A stretch of DNA of 64,000 nt, taken from the NCBI RefSeq assembly GCF_018861755.1, contig NZ_JAHLEF010000013.1, positions 57,087 through 121,086 of the forward strand, written 5' to 3'. This document shows, one piece after another, positions 51,651 through 63,927 of this stretch. The notes beneath the pieces are model-generated. The model did not search any database. It saw only the letters and a program-made list of their open reading frames with translations, and was not told the DNA's origin. The translations under genes and the position numbers were made by a program. Numbering within the stretch: the stretch's first letter is position 1; each line of letters opens with the position of its first letter. This DNA is from Clostridium sp. CF012 (GTDB lineage Bacteria; Bacillota; Clostridia; Clostridiales; Clostridiaceae).

Positions 51651-52277
51651 TTAGGCTTTCTTTAAGTCAACTACAACTCTTCTATAGGGTTCTTCACCTT
51701 CACTAAAGGTATAAATATATGAATCATTTTGAAGCGTAGAGTGTATTATTCTTCTCTCATAAGGATTCATAGGTTCAAGTTTTAATACTCTACCACTAAC
51801 CCTTACCTTATAGGCAATCTTTGATGCAAGTCTCTTCAGTGTTTCTTCTCTTTTTGCTCTATAATTTTCAGTGTCTAATATTACTCTTTTATACTCTTCA
51901 TCGTGATTTTTATTTACAACTAAACTTACAAGATATTGAAGCGAATCTAGTGTTTCACCTCTATAGCCTATCAATAGTCCCATATTAGGTCCAATTAAGT
52001 CAATCCTAATTTCATTATTTTCATCTTTAAGCTCTATTTCCGCTTTCATACTCATAGATTGCAATACTTCAGTTAAGAACTTTTTAGCTTCATATAGACC
52101 ATCTCTTTTAACTGTAACTCTAATTTTCGCAGGTTTTACCCCAATAATATTTAGAAACCCTCTACTACCCTCGTCTAAAGTTTCCACTTTTACTTTATCT
52201 CTTGTAACTTTTAATTCCAGCAACGCATTATTAATTGCGTCCTCTACATTCTTTCCCATGATTTCTATAATCTTCAT
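51651..52277 (-). CDS. jag: RNA-binding protein Jag (KhpB)
   Basis: A 208-residue protein. The ATG at 52277 is preferred since GCGGGTG lies upstream. An N-terminal Jag domain (MKIIEIMGKNVEDAINNALLELKV), a KH domain (GPNMGLLIGYRGETLDSLQYLVSL) and the C-terminal R3H domain (ERRIIHSTLQ) are visible. It binds RNA and acts with YidC neighbours. The 262 bases downstream of mnmE-side are AT-rich. Confidence 0.92.
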   Translation of the reverse strand: MKIIEIMGKNVEDAINNALLELKVTRDKVKVETLDEGSRGFLNIIGVKPAKIRVTVKRDGLYEAKKFLTEVLQSMSMKAEIELKDENNEIRIDLIGPNMGLLIGYRGETLDSLQYLVSLVVNKNHDEEYKRVILDTENYRAKREETLKRLASKIAYKVRVSGRVLKLEPMNPYERRIIHSTLQNDSYIYTFSEGEEPYRRVVVDLKKA

Positions 52278-52323
52278 ACCGTAAGACACCCGCCTTTCTC
52301 AATATCAAAATTAGGCACTTGTG

Positions 52324-53001
52324 TTAAATTGTTTTTTTTGTAAGATCAGTTTTTCCAAGTTCCATCTTATTTATAACTAGTGTTTGTATTACTTGTATTA
52401 CGTTGTTCACTACCCAATACAATACTAATGCACCAGCGAATTTAAGACTCATAAATCCCATCATAAGGGCCATTCCAGTGTTCATTGTTGAAGTTTGTTT
52501 AGATTGAGCACCGCCACCTGGTGGTTGCATAAGCTTTGATGAAAAATATGTTGTAACAGTAGACAATATTGGTAAAATATATAAAGGGTCTGCTTTTGTT
52601 AAGTCCGTAATCCATAAAAAGCTAGCGCCCTGGAAATTTAATTTTTGAAACACAGCAAACAAAGCAAATAAAATAGGCATTTGAATAAGCATTGGTAAAC
52701 AACCACCCATTGGATTTACTCCATTTTCTTTATAAAGCTTCATTACTTCTTGCTGAGACTTTTGTGGATCCTTTTTATATTTTTCCTGAACTTTTTTCAT
52801 TTCTGGTTGAATTGCACCCATTTTAGCCGTTGATTTAGTTTGTTTAATGCTTAATGGCAACAATAATATCCTTATTATAACTGTGAAAAGAATTATTGCG
52901 AGTCCAAATGATATATTATTATTTGATATAACCGTATGAATTCCACTATGTAATAGATAAAAGAACTTTTCAAGTGGAAGAGTTAAGAAATCTAAATTCA
53001 A
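52324..53001 (-). CDS. yidC: membrane protein insertase YidC
   Basis: A 225-residue insertase. A TTG start at 53001 has GGGAGG eight bases upstream. Five hydrophobic segments are seen; the first cytoplasmic loop carries the conserved Arg in FTVIIRILLLPLSIKQTKSTAKM, and PMGGCLPMLIQMPILFALF is the family core. No lipobox Cys is visible at the N-terminus, unlike Bacillus SpoIIIJ. Confidence 0.94.
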   Translation of the reverse strand: MNLDFLTLPLEKFFYLLHSGIHTVISNNNISFGLAIILFTVIIRILLLPLSIKQTKSTAKMGAIQPEMKKVQEKYKKDPQKSQQEVMKLYKENGVNPMGGCLPMLIQMPILFALFAVFQKLNFQGASFLWITDLTKADPLYILPILSTVTTYFSSKLMQPPGGGAQSKQTSTMNTGMALMMGFMSLKFAGALVLYWVVNNVIQVIQTLVINKMELGKTDLTKKTI

Positions 53002-53021
53002 ATATAAAACCTCCCAAGTGG

Positions 53022-53231
53022 TTATTTAACTGGATCAAAGCCGCCCTTGTTATAAGGATGACATCTAAGTATTCTCTTAATTCCCATAATAGAGCCTTTA
53101 ACTGCTCCATGCTTTTCAATAGCTTCTAAAGTATACTGAGAACATGTAGGATAAAATATACAGCAAGGCCTCTTAAGAGGTGATATATATTTTCTATAAC
53201 TTTTGATACCCAGTATAAGTATTTTTTTCAT
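53022..53231 (-). CDS. yidD: membrane protein insertion efficiency factor YidD
   Basis: A 69-residue protein with the signature [57 protein letters not shown]. It starts inside rnpA (38-bp overlap), so translation is coupled. Confidence 0.95.
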   Translation of the reverse strand: MKKILILGIKSYRKYISPLKRPCCIFYPTCSQYTLEAIEKHGAVKGSIMGIKRILRCHPYNKGGFDPVK

Positions 53232-53574
53232 TATTAATCAAACCTGCCTTTTTAAGCAAATTCTTTAAAGCATTCTCAACTTCTTTATAATTTTTACCAT
53301 TAGAAGGATTCCTAGCAATAAATACCAAATCATAACCAGTCTTTAATCCTTCATTATTAAGCCTATAGCTTTCACCAATTAGTCTTTTAACTCTACTTCG
53401 AGTTACACTTTTTCCGACCTTTTTACTTACAGATATTCCACACCTATTAAGATCTTTGCCATTTCTATAGATATATAATACTAGTAGTAGGTTAGAAAAA
53501 GATTTTCCTCTTCTATATACTGTTCTAAATTCAGTATTCTTTCTAATTCTGTATTTCTTAACATTAAAATTCAT
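53194..53574 (-). CDS. rnpA: ribonuclease P protein component
   Basis: A 126-residue subunit of RNase P, which matures tRNA 5' ends. [20 protein letters not shown] and the RNR motif region [23 protein letters not shown] are typical. The 3' end overlaps yidD by 38 bp. Confidence 0.95.
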   Translation of the reverse strand: MNFNVKKYRIRKNTEFRTVYRRGKSFSNLLLVLYIYRNGKDLNRCGISVSKKVGKSVTRSRVKRLIGESYRLNNEGLKTGYDLVFIARNPSNGKNYKEVENALKNLLKKAGLINNEKNTYTGYQKL

Positions 53575-53604
53575 ATTAGCCGCCCTCGTTTCAGCAAATT
53601 GCAG

Positions 53605-53628
53605 AAAAAGGCCACATTAGCGGCCTTT
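53605..53628 (-). terminator. Hairpin between rpmH and rnpA
   Basis: AAAGGCC/GGCCTTT stem with T5 on the minus strand, overlapping the rpmH stop codon. It probably lets only part of the transcripts continue into rnpA. Confidence 0.7.
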
Positions 53629-53761
53629 ATGCTGTCAATCTTTTTCTACCTTTTTGTCTTCTTCTTTGAAGAACGTTTCTACCAGAAGCGGTTTTCATTC
53701 TTTTTCTGAATCCGTGCTCTTTCTTTCTTTGTCTTTTTTTAGGTTGGTAAGTCATGAACAT
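53627..53761 (-). CDS. rpmH: 50S ribosomal protein L34
   Basis: A 44-residue ribosomal protein. GGGGGTG precedes the ATG at 53761. [22 protein letters not shown] and the Arg/Lys-rich end [10 protein letters not shown] are standard L34 of clostridia. First gene of the rpmH-rnpA-yidD operon. Confidence 0.97.
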   Translation of the reverse strand: MFMTYQPKKRQRKKEHGFRKRMKTASGRNVLQRRRQKGRKRLTA

Positions 53762-53840
53762 ATCTACTACACCCCCTTCTCTATAACCTTTAAATTATAA
53801 CAATAATATTTCAATCGCATATTTATGGTTTTACTATTAG

Positions 53841-53869
53841 ATTATATATTCACAACCTCATAATGTCAA
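53841..53869 (-). promoter_or_regulatory. Promoter of rpmH-rnpA
   Basis: TTGACA, 17-base spacer and TATAAT on the minus strand, about 80 bases before rpmH. Confidence 0.85.
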
Positions 53870-53921
53870 GATAACCATTTTAATTAATATTGTTGATATA
53901 TTTTATATTAATATATTTTTT

Positions 53922-54211
53922 TGTGGATAACTTCTTGAACACCTTGTATATTTTTGATATTATATAAGAAAGAACTGTGAATAACCTATATATTAATAAA
54001 GTTATTCACAACTTGTGGACAAAATTGTGAATAACTACTATAATATTGTACAAAACGTGTTTTCGCACAACTATTTTTAGCTATATTAATAGATTTATTC
54101 CTTTTTTTATCTGTTAATACTTTTTTTTTATAATTGTTAATAACTTAATTGCTATTAAAAATGTTAACATAGTTATTAACATGTGAATATTTTTAATGTT
54201 ATTTATCAACA
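53922..54211. other. oriC: oriC upstream part: DnaA-box cluster before dnaA
   Basis: The 544-base gap between rpmH and dnaA holds a perfect DnaA box TGTGGATAA at 53922-53930, plus one-mismatch boxes at 53976 (TGTGAATAA), 54002 (TTATTCACA), 54014 (TGTGGACAA), 54026 (TGTGAATAA) and 54203 (TTATCAACA), in very AT-rich sequence. Together with the dnaA-dnaN gap this forms a bipartite origin as in Bacillus. Confidence 0.85.
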
Positions 54212-54305
54212 GCACATAGTGTATTTATTTATTGTTTATAACTCTGTTTATACATTGTTTGTTTTTACATAAAATATTTTTTTTATTTGAACTGGAGGGT
54301 AGTAC

Positions 54306-55658
54306 ATGAACACCCAAATTAAAGATATCTGGGAAAAAACCTTAAATATAATAAAAGGCGAGCTTACAGAAGTTAGTTTTAATACTTGGATCAAAAGTAT
54401 AGAACCTATGGCCTTAGATAATAATACTTTTAAATTAGGTGTTCCTAATAATTTTACCAAAGACATTCTCGAAAATAGATATAAGGATTTAATAATGAAT
54501 GCCGTTAAATTACTTACTTCTAAAACATATAAAATAGAATTCTTTATATTATCTGAAGAAGTAGCAGAAATTGAAACACCGAAAGCCAAAAGAGAAGCAG
54601 AAAGAAATAACTTGATAGTTAATGATGAAATGTCTGCAACACTAAATCCAAAGTATACATTTGATTCTTTTGTAATTGGAAATAGTAATAGGTTCGCTCA
54701 TGCCGCGTCTCTTGCTGTAGCCGAATCCCCTGCTAAGGCCTATAATCCCCTATTTATATATGGAGGAGTTGGTCTTGGAAAAACACATTTAATGCATGCT
54801 ATTGGTCATTATATATTATCAAACAACCCAAAATCTAAGGTTGTTTACGTTTCTTCGGAAAAATTTACAAATGAACTTATAAATTCTATTAAGGATGACA
54901 AAAACGTAGAATTCAGAAACAAGTACAGAAATGTAGATGTGCTTCTAATTGATGATATTCAGTTTATAGCAGGCAAAGAACGTACGCAAGAAGAATTTTT
55001 CCATACATTTAATGATCTTCATGAAGCAAACAAACAAATCATTTTATCTAGTGATAGACCTCCAAAAGAGATCCCAACTCTAGAAGATAGATTGCGTTCT
55101 AGATTTGAATGGGGCCTTATAGCTGATATACAACCTCCAGATTTTGAAACTAGAATTGCTATTTTAAAAAAGAAAGCAGATGTAGAAAATTTAAATATTC
55201 CAAATGAAGTAATGGTTTATATTGCAACTAAAATAAAATCTAATATACGAGAACTAGAAGGCGCTCTTATTAGAATAGTAGCTTTTTCGTCTCTAACTAA
55301 TAAGGAAATTGGAATAGATTTGGCGTCAGAAGCACTTAAAGATATTATATCCAGTAGAAATTCAAAGCAAGTAACTATTGAGCTAATCCAAGATATAGTT
55401 TCTAGCTATTTTAATTTAAAAGTTGAGGATTTCAAGTCTTCAAGACGAACTAGAAACATAACCTTCCCAAGACAAATCGCAATGTATTTGTGCAGAAAGC
55501 TTACAGATATGTCGCTGCCTAAAATAGGTGAAGAATTTGGAGGTCGAGACCATACAACTGTAATTCATGCCTGTGAGAAAATATCTAAAGGTCTTAAAGA
55601 AGATGAAAATCTGCAAGATAACGTAGCCGAACTAACTAAAAAGATAAGTCAGAAATAG
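54306..55658 (+). CDS. dnaA: chromosomal replication initiator protein DnaA
   Basis: A 450-residue AAA+ initiator. Domain I is residues 1-75 ([24 protein letters not shown]), domain III has Walker [11 protein letters not shown] (near 157) and Walker B LLIDDIQF (near 216), and domain IV has the DNA-binding signature [14 protein letters not shown] near 415. CTGGAGGGTAGT precedes the ATG. It is flanked by DnaA-box clusters that probably control its own transcription. Confidence 0.98.
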   Translation: MNTQIKDIWEKTLNIIKGELTEVSFNTWIKSIEPMALDNNTFKLGVPNNFTKDILENRYKDLIMNAVKLLTSKTYKIEFFILSEEVAEIETPKAKREAERNNLIVNDEMSATLNPKYTFDSFVIGNSNRFAHAASLAVAESPAKAYNPLFIYGGVGLGKTHLMHAIGHYILSNNPKSKVVYVSSEKFTNELINSIKDDKNVEFRNKYRNVDVLLIDDIQFIAGKERTQEEFFHTFNDLHEANKQIILSSDRPPKEIPTLEDRLRSRFEWGLIADIQPPDFETRIAILKKKADVENLNIPNEVMVYIATKIKSNIRELEGALIRIVAFSSLTNKEIGIDLASEALKDIISSRNSKQVTIELIQDIVSSYFNLKVEDFKSSRRTRNITFPRQIAMYLCRKLTDMSLPKIGEEFGGRDHTTVIHACEKISKGLKEDENLQDNVAELTKKISQK

Positions 55659-55732
55659 TATATTAATTTACTAACAGGTGTTGATACTATTTATATATAA
55701 TGCTGTGTATAAAATAATACATATAACACAGC

Positions 55733-55869
55733 TGTGGATATTGTGGATAACTATGGTTTTTTTTTGCATACTTATCCACAAATAGTTTTACCTAACTTTG
55801 TTGAAGCCAGAAGGCTAAGATAGGTTTCTAACATATCAACAGCCCCTACTACTATTACTACTATTTTTA
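55733..55869 (+). other. oriC: oriC downstream part: DnaA boxes and DnaA-trio-like unwinding element
   Basis: Perfect DnaA boxes lie at 55742-55750 and 55772-55780, a one-mismatch box (TGTGGATAT) at 55733, and another perfect one near dnaN at 55905-55913. A degenerate box ATATCAACA (55833-55841) is followed by GCCCC and then eight trinucleotides CTA CTA CTA TTA CTA CTA TTT TTA (55846-55869). This order of box, GC stretch and repeating triplets matches the basal unwinding system described in Bacillus. Confidence 0.8.
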
Positions 55870-55928
55870 GATTATTATCTTACCTATCTTTAATAAATTT
55901 CCCATGTGGATAAGGAGGTCTTTTTTTT

Positions 55929-57038
55929 ATGAAATTTATATGTGAAAAAAATATATTACAAGAAGCAATATCAAATGTTCAAAAAGCAATTACTGGAAAA
56001 TCAACGATGCCTGTACTACAAGGTATATTAATAGTTGCCAGTAATAGAGAAGTCACTCTTATAGGATCTGATATTGATCTAAGCATTGAAGCTAAAATTA
56101 CTGCGAACGTTATAGAAGACGGAACGGTAGTTTTAGATTCAAAGCTATTTGGTGAAATAATAAGAAAATTACCTAATAGTACAATTGAAATAACAACAGA
56201 TGACAATAATGCTATTAAAATAGTTTGCCAAAAATCCTACGCAACTATAATTCATATGAACGGTGAAGACTATCCTAGTTTGCCAAATATAATTGAAAAT
56301 ATGATTTTTTCAATATCTCAAAAAGTGTTGAAAAACATGATGAAAGGTACTATTTTTGCAGTTGCTCAAGATGAAACACGTCCGATACTTACAGGCGTCC
56401 TATTTGAAATAAAAGATAAAAAACTTAATCTTGTAGCACTAGATGGTTATAGAGTTGCATTTAGAAGTGAACCAGTAGATAATGATTCTAATATAACTGC
56501 CGTAATTCCAGGTAAAACCTTAAGTGAAGTATCAAAAATATTAGAGGAAACGGATGAACCTGTTAATATAACATTCACACCAAACCATATACTATTTAAT
56601 ATTGGGAAAACTAAGGTTATATCAAGGTTACTAGAAGGTGAATTCATAAAATATAGTTCAATAATACCAGAAGAATATAACTTGAAAATAACAGCTAAAA
56701 GGTCTGAATTATTAAACTGTATAGAAAGAGCTTCTCTTATGGCAAAAGAGGGAAATACTAATTTAGTTAAATTTAATATAGAAGAAGATAACATGATAAT
56801 TACCTCTAATTCTCAATTGGGAAAGTCTAGAGAAGAAATAAATATAATTTTGCAAGGAGAGTCTCTTCAAATTGCATTTAACTCAAAATACCTAATAGAG
56901 CTCCTTAAAATAATGGAAGAGGAAGAAATTATTATGGAATTTTCTAGTGGCGTTAATCCTTGTGTGGTAAAAAACAAAGAAAAAAACAATTGTACGTACA
57001 TGGTATTGCCAGTAAGAATAAGAGCAACAAATAATTAA
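55929..57038 (+). CDS. dnaN: DNA polymerase III subunit beta (sliding clamp)
   Basis: A 369-residue clamp of three repeated domains. MKFICEKNILQEAISNVQKAI, GLSTMPVLQGI-like segment (GKSTMPVLQGILI) and the C-terminal YMVLPVRI are typical. AAGGAGGTC overlaps a DnaA box just before the ATG. Confidence 0.98.
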   Translation: MKFICEKNILQEAISNVQKAITGKSTMPVLQGILIVASNREVTLIGSDIDLSIEAKITANVIEDGTVVLDSKLFGEIIRKLPNSTIEITTDDNNAIKIVCQKSYATIIHMNGEDYPSLPNIIENMIFSISQKVLKNMMKGTIFAVAQDETRPILTGVLFEIKDKKLNLVALDGYRVAFRSEPVDNDSNITAVIPGKTLSEVSKILEETDEPVNITFTPNHILFNIGKTKVISRLLEGEFIKYSSIIPEEYNLKITAKRSELLNCIERASLMAKEGNTNLVKFNIEEDNMIITSNSQLGKSREEINIILQGESLQIAFNSKYLIELLKIMEEEEIIMEFSSGVNPCVVKNKEKNNCTYMVLPVRIRATNN

Positions 57039-57082
57039 CAAAGAGATATTTATAATAATATTTTAGAAAAGAAGGTTTTTAA

Positions 57083-57289
57083 ATGAATGAAATAAAAATT
57101 GAAACAGATATAATAAAGCTAGATTCTTTTTTGAAATGGGCTGGAATAGCTTGTTTGGGATCAGAAGCAAAATACTATATAAAAAATGAAGATATTAAAG
57201 TCAATGGTGAAATAGAAACTCAGAGGGGTAAAAAATTAACTAAAGGCGATATAATAGAATTTAACAATGAGAGTTATAAAATAGTTTAA
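57083..57289 (+). CDS. yaaA: S4-domain RNA-binding protein YaaA (RlbA-like)
   Basis: A 68-residue S4 protein between dnaN and recF. IKLDSFLKWAGIACLGSEAKYYIKNEDIKVNGEIETQRGKKL is the S4 fold. Position and length match yaaA of Bacillus. Confidence 0.92.
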   Translation: MNEIKIETDIIKLDSFLKWAGIACLGSEAKYYIKNEDIKVNGEIETQRGKKLTKGDIIEFNNESYKIV

Positions 57290-57299
57290 AATATATGAA

Positions 57300-57334
57300 T
57301 GCACCGGAAAATTATTTAAAAATTATCCGGTGCA
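57300..57334. terminator. Hairpin after yaaA
   Basis: TGCACCGGA (57300) pairs with TCCGGTGCA (57334 end), and the arms extend through AAATTA-type sequence. No long T run, so a partial terminator or processing site. Confidence 0.5.
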
Positions 57335-57431
57335 CAATTTATGTATTTAATATAAAAAATTATGCAAATATATTTATACATATTAAATAATATAATTATA
57401 TATATATGTTATAATTATATTAGGTGATTGT

Positions 57432-58523
57432 ATGCATATAAAATATTTACAACTTCTAAATTTTAGAAATTTTGATGGATTAGCTATAGAATTAAATAAA
57501 GGTACTAACGTATTTGTGGGAGATAATGCCCAAGGAAAAACAAATATTTTAGAAGCAATCTATTATTGTAGTTTAGCTAAATCCCACAGAACAAATAGAG
57601 ATAAAGAGTTAATAAACTGGAATGGAACAGAAGCTTATATAAAGCTTTATGTATGTAAAACTAGATTAGATAAAAAGATAGAAATAAAAATTTTTAAAGA
57701 AGGTAGAAAAGGCGTTAATATAAATTCTATAAAAGTTCAAAAAATGTCAGAGCTCATAGGAAGCTTCAATGTGATTATGTTTTCTCCTGAAGATTTAAAT
57801 ATTGTTAAGGATTCTCCATCATATAGGCGTAAATTTCTAGATATAGAGTTATGTAAGTTAAGCCGTCGTTACTACCATAGCTTAACGCAATATAAAAAAG
57901 TTTTAAATGAGAGAAACACGACTATAAAAAAATGGAACACAAACATTGATATTATAGATGTGTATGATAAGCAACTTAGTGAATTTGGTGCAATTATAAT
58001 AAAAGATAGAATTAACTATATAGAGAAGTTAAACCAAAAGGGAAAAGTAATACATAGTGATATAACATCTAAAAGTGAAATGATAGAAATTAAGTATCTA
58101 ACACCTATTAAGGAGTTAATTAATATACAAGAAAACTTGTATATACTTCTATGTAAAAATAGAAAAAGAGACCTAGAAACTAAAACTACATCAGTAGGTC
58201 CACATAGAGATGATTTCTCTATAGATATTAATGGTATAGATGCTAAAACATTTGGATCGCAAGGACAACAGAGAACGGCAGTTTTAACTATTAAATTCGG
58301 AGCACTAGCAATAATAAAAGAATTAACTGGTGAATATCCAGTATTATTACTTGATGATGTTTTGTCTGAATTAGATACAAAAAGGCAAGAATATATATTA
58401 AACTCTATAAACGAAGTTCAAACGTTAATTACCTGCACTGGAATTAACGATATAAGAAAATATTTAAAACCTGAAAATAAAATATTTGAGGTTATTTCAG
58501 GTAAATTAAAAGAAATTACATAG
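57432..58523 (+). CDS. recF: DNA replication and repair protein RecF
   Basis: A 363-residue ABC-type ATPase that loads RecA at gaps. Walker A is GDNAQGKTNILEAI (near 30), the signature FGSQGQQRTAVL near 278 and Walker B VLLLDDVLSELD near 308. AGGTGATT precedes the ATG. Confidence 0.97.
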   Translation: MHIKYLQLLNFRNFDGLAIELNKGTNVFVGDNAQGKTNILEAIYYCSLAKSHRTNRDKELINWNGTEAYIKLYVCKTRLDKKIEIKIFKEGRKGVNINSIKVQKMSELIGSFNVIMFSPEDLNIVKDSPSYRRKFLDIELCKLSRRYYHSLTQYKKVLNERNTTIKKWNTNIDIIDVYDKQLSEFGAIIIKDRINYIEKLNQKGKVIHSDITSKSEMIEIKYLTPIKELINIQENLYILLCKNRKRDLETKTTSVGPHRDDFSIDINGIDAKTFGSQGQQRTAVLTIKFGALAIIKELTGEYPVLLLDDVLSELDTKRQEYILNSINEVQTLITCTGINDIRKYLKPENKIFEVISGKLKEIT

Positions 58524-58562
58524 ATTCAAACCATTACAATGGATCATTAAGGAGGACATTAT

Positions 58563-58826
58563 ATGTTTTTACATTTGGGAGAAAATGTAGTAGTGCCTAT
58601 AAAAGACATTATAGGTATATTTGACATGGAAACTACTATGTATAGCTCAGACACTATTCAATTTTTAAGAATGGCTGAAGAAGATGGTTTTGTCGAGAGG
58701 ATAACAAATAATATTGCTAAATCTTTTGTTATTGCTGAGGTAGATAAAAAAAGTAAAATATACTTATCACCAATATCATCGCAAACACTATGCAAAAGAA
58801 CAGAAACTGTATATTATGCGCTGTAG
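58563..58826 (+). CDS. remB: extracellular matrix regulator RemB (DUF370)
   Basis: An 87-residue DUF370-type protein. MFLHLGENVVVPIKDIIGIFDMETT opens the family signature. In Bacillus RemB (YaaB) lies between recF and gyrB and affects matrix gene expression; the same location is kept here. Confidence 0.9.
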   Translation: MFLHLGENVVVPIKDIIGIFDMETTMYSSDTIQFLRMAEEDGFVERITNNIAKSFVIAEVDKKSKIYLSPISSQTLCKRTETVYYAL

Positions 58827-58831
58827 AGTAG

Positions 58832-60751
<1,920 letters not shown>

Positions 60752-60840
60752 TCGGTTAGTGTAATTACCATAACACATGGATAATTGTGGTACAATTTTT
60801 AATGTATTGTTAAAATATTTTGTTTGAAGAGGTGTAACAG

Positions 60841-63390
60841 ATGAATAATCAGGGAAAAGTTTTACCTATTGATATAAGGTACGAAATGAAAAAATCCTAT
60901 ATAGATTACGCTATGAGTGTTATTGTAAGTCGTGCGCTTCCGGATGTACGGGATGGACTTAAACCTGTTCATAGAAGAATATTATTCTCTATGCACGAAC
61001 TAGGGTTGACGCCAGAAAAGGGATATAGAAAGTGTGCAAGAATTGTTGGTGACGTTTTAGGTAAATATCACCCACATGGTGATACTGCAGTATATGGAGC
61101 ATTAGTTAGAATGGCTCAAGATTTTTCTCAAAGATGTATTTTGGTTGATGGTCATGGAAATTTTGGTTCTGTAGATGGTGATGGTGCAGCTGCCATGAGA
61201 TATACAGAAGCTAAAATGAGCAAAATTACAACACAAATGCTTCGAGATATTAATAAAGAGACAGTAGATTTTATTCCTAACTTTGATGGAGAAGAAAAAG
61301 AGCCCTCTGTGCTACCGTCAAGATTTCCTAATCTTTTAGTTAATGGATCAACGGGAATTGCAGTAGGTATGGCAACAAATATACCTCCACATAATTTAAT
61401 AGAAATTATAGATGGAGTATTAATGCTTATTGATGACCCTGAAGTTACTATAAGTGAGTTAATGACAAAAATAAAGGGTCCAGATTTTCCTACAGCAGGA
61501 ATTATTCTAGGGAGAGCTGGAATAAAAAGTGCGTATGAAACAGGAAGAGGAAGAATTCTGGTAAGGGCTAAAACAGACATAGAAGAGAATAAAGGCAGAA
61601 ATGCAATTATAGTAACAGAATTACCTTACCAGGTTAATAAAGCAAAACTTATTGAAGGTATTGCAGATTTAGTAAAAGATAAGAAAATAGATGGGATATC
61701 AGACCTCAGAGATGAATCAGATAGAGAAGGTATGAGAGTTGTTATAGAACTAAAAAGGGATGCAAACCCTAACATAGTATTAAATAGGCTATTTAAACAT
61801 ACTAGGATGCAAGACACTTTTGGAGTTATAATGATAGCCCTTGTAAATGGAGAACCACAAACATTAAACTTAAAACAGTGTTTAGTTTATTATCTAGAAC
61901 ATCAAAAAGATGTAGTAAGAAGAAGAACTCAATTTGATTTAGATAAGGCCTTGGCTAGAGCTCATATCTTAGAAGGTATGAAAATAGCACTAGACCACAT
62001 TGATGAAGTAATTCGTTTAATAAGAGCATCTAAAAGCATCAGTGAAGCTAAAGAAAGTTTAATGAATGCATTTGAACTATCAGAAAAACAATCCGTTGCT
62101 ATTGTTGAAATGAGACTTGGAAGATTAACAGGTCTTGAAAGAGATAAGATTGAAGATGAGTATAACGAAATAATGAAAATTGTTAATTATTTAAAAGAAA
62201 TCTTAGCAGATGAAATGGTATTACTTAACATAATTAAAGATGAGCTTATAGAAATTAGAAATAAATATGGTGATACTAGAAGAACGGCAATAGAAAAAAA
62301 CCCATATAGCATAGATGAGGAAGATTTAATTCAAGAGACAGATGTTGTAATAACTCTAACTCATGCAGGTTATATAAAGAGACTTCCAGCTGACACTTAT
62401 AGTGCTCAAAAAAGAGGGGGTAGAGGAATACAAGGTGTTACTACTAAAGAAGATGACTTTGTAGAACATATATTTATAACCTCCACTCACAATAATCTTT
62501 TGTTATTCACAAACAAAGGAAAAGCATTTAGATTAAAGGCATATGAAATTCCTGAAGGTGGAAGAACAGCTAAGGGAACAAACTTAGTAAATATTATACC
62601 ACTGGCAAACGACGATAAAATTCAAGCTGTTATATCTCTTAAAGAATTTACAGCAGATAATTACCTTATAATGGGAACTAAACATGGTTTAATTAAGAAA
62701 ACATCCCTTGATAAATATTCATCTATAAGAAAAAATGGTTTAAATGCAATCAATTTAAGAGAAGATGATGAACTAATCGGAGCGGCTATTACTACAGGAG
62801 ATAGCGAAATGCTATTTGCTACAAGAAACGGTTATTCCATAAGATTTAGTGAAAAGGATGTAAGAGGTATGGGAAGAACGGCAACTGGAGTTAAAGCCTT
62901 AACTCTAAGACAAGATGACATTGTAGTTGCTATGAATATTGTTAGACCAGAAGAAGAACTTTTAGTTATAAGTGAAAATGGTTTTGGAAAAAGAACCGTA
63001 GTATCACAATACACACTTCAACACAGAGGTGGTAAGGGAGTAATAACTTATAAGGTATCGGAAAAAACAGGAAAACTTGTAGGTGCTAGAATAGTAAAAG
63101 ACGGAGACGAAATGATACTTATAAACAGTAATGGTATTGTTATAAGATTAAATGTATCTGGAATATCAACTACAAGTAGAAATACTATGGGAGTTACTTT
63201 AATGAAGAACGGTGAAGGTGATAATATCGTTGCTATAGCTAAAATAAATTGTAGTGATGAAATTAATGTTGAGGGGAATTGTTTAATAGATGATAGCTCT
63301 TTAGAAGATGACTCGTTAGAAGAAGATATTGAAGAAACGACCCTTAATGAAGATAATGAATTAGAAATAACTGATCAAACAGATGATTAA
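60841..63390 (+). CDS. gyrA: DNA gyrase subunit A
   Basis: An 849-residue subunit. The catalytic Tyr121 lies in [10 protein letters not shown]. The quinolone-resistance region reads [17 protein letters not shown], with Thr82 and Gly86 at the positions of Escherichia coli Ser83 and Asp87. GyrA boxes such as [10 protein letters not shown] are in the C-terminal pinwheel domain, followed by an acidic tail rich in Asp and Glu. AAGAGGTGTAACAG precedes the ATG. Confidence 0.98.
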   Translation: MNNQGKVLPIDIRYEMKKSYIDYAMSVIVSRALPDVRDGLKPVHRRILFSMHELGLTPEKGYRKCARIVGDVLGKYHPHGDTAVYGALVRMAQDFSQRCILVDGHGNFGSVDGDGAAAMRYTEAKMSKITTQMLRDINKETVDFIPNFDGEEKEPSVLPSRFPNLLVNGSTGIAVGMATNIPPHNLIEIIDGVLMLIDDPEVTISELMTKIKGPDFPTAGIILGRAGIKSAYETGRGRILVRAKTDIEENKGRNAIIVTELPYQVNKAKLIEGIADLVKDKKIDGISDLRDESDREGMRVVIELKRDANPNIVLNRLFKHTRMQDTFGVIMIALVNGEPQTLNLKQCLVYYLEHQKDVVRRRTQFDLDKALARAHILEGMKIALDHIDEVIRLIRASKSISEAKESLMNAFELSEKQSVAIVEMRLGRLTGLERDKIEDEYNEIMKIVNYLKEILADEMVLLNIIKDELIEIRNKYGDTRRTAIEKNPYSIDEEDLIQETDVVITLTHAGYIKRLPADTYSAQKRGGRGIQGVTTKEDDFVEHIFITSTHNNLLLFTNKGKAFRLKAYEIPEGGRTAKGTNLVNIIPLANDDKIQAVISLKEFTADNYLIMGTKHGLIKKTSLDKYSSIRKNGLNAINLREDDELIGAAITTGDSEMLFATRNGYSIRFSEKDVRGMGRTATGVKALTLRQDDIVVAMNIVRPEEELLVISENGFGKRTVVSQYTLQHRGGKGVITYKVSEKTGKLVGARIVKDGDEMILINSNGIVIRLNVSGISTTSRNTMGVTLMKNGEGDNIVAIAKINCSDEINVEGNCLIDDSSLEDDSLEEDIEETTLNEDNELEITDQTDD

Positions 63391-63405
63391 AATATAATAT
63401 TAAAG

Positions 63406-63451
63406 AAAAAAAGGTACTTATTCCAAAAAAGTTGGGATAGGTACCTTTTTT
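63406..63451 (+). terminator. Terminator of gyrA
   Basis: AAAAAGGTACTTATTCC pairs with the GGGATAGGTACCTTTTT segment, followed by T-rich sequence. Confidence 0.85.
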
Positions 63452-63684
63452 GATTTACAATATAATGAACCTAGTGTATCTCAAGCAGTAAACTAGAGAA
63501 AAATAAAGGTATATATAGGAAAATGATTATAATCTACTAAGAAATAGAGTTACTTAAAATACATGATGGAATAGATTTGATACAATACTCCTTGTCGTCA
63601 CGAGCGAGAAACAATAACAGTTTAATTTTAAAAGTTAATTAATTTTCTAACCTTAAAATAATATTTTAAAAACAGAAAAATATA

Positions 63685-63713
63685 TTGACAATTTGTGAAT
63701 TAAATAGTAAAAT
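63685..63713 (+). promoter_or_regulatory. rRNA operon promoter
   Basis: TTGACA at 63685, a 17-base spacer and TAAAAT at 63708-63713, about 215 bases before the 16S gene. The leader from 63714 to 63927 shows no gene; the 63452-63684 stretch before the promoter is AT-rich without recognised features. Confidence 0.8.
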
Positions 63714-63927
63714 TGTAGAAGTCGTCACATGATGGCAAATAAAGTTGGTCTTTGAAAATTAAACAGAGAAATAGGTAAAATAGCGAAATAATATTTCGTT
63801 AGACCAGTTAATTACTTTAGATAAAAAAGTAATTTTAGTCGTAAGACTAAAAAGTATGTAATGAGCTTGCGTAACAACTTAACAGTTGTCGCAGATTATT
63901 CATTTCAAATAAAAAGTGTAAACTTTT

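Noticed and set aside
60841..61000. Consensus promoter in front of gyrA
   Set aside because: TTACCA and TACAAT near 60765-60797 are spaced by about 20 bases, too far for a confident call.
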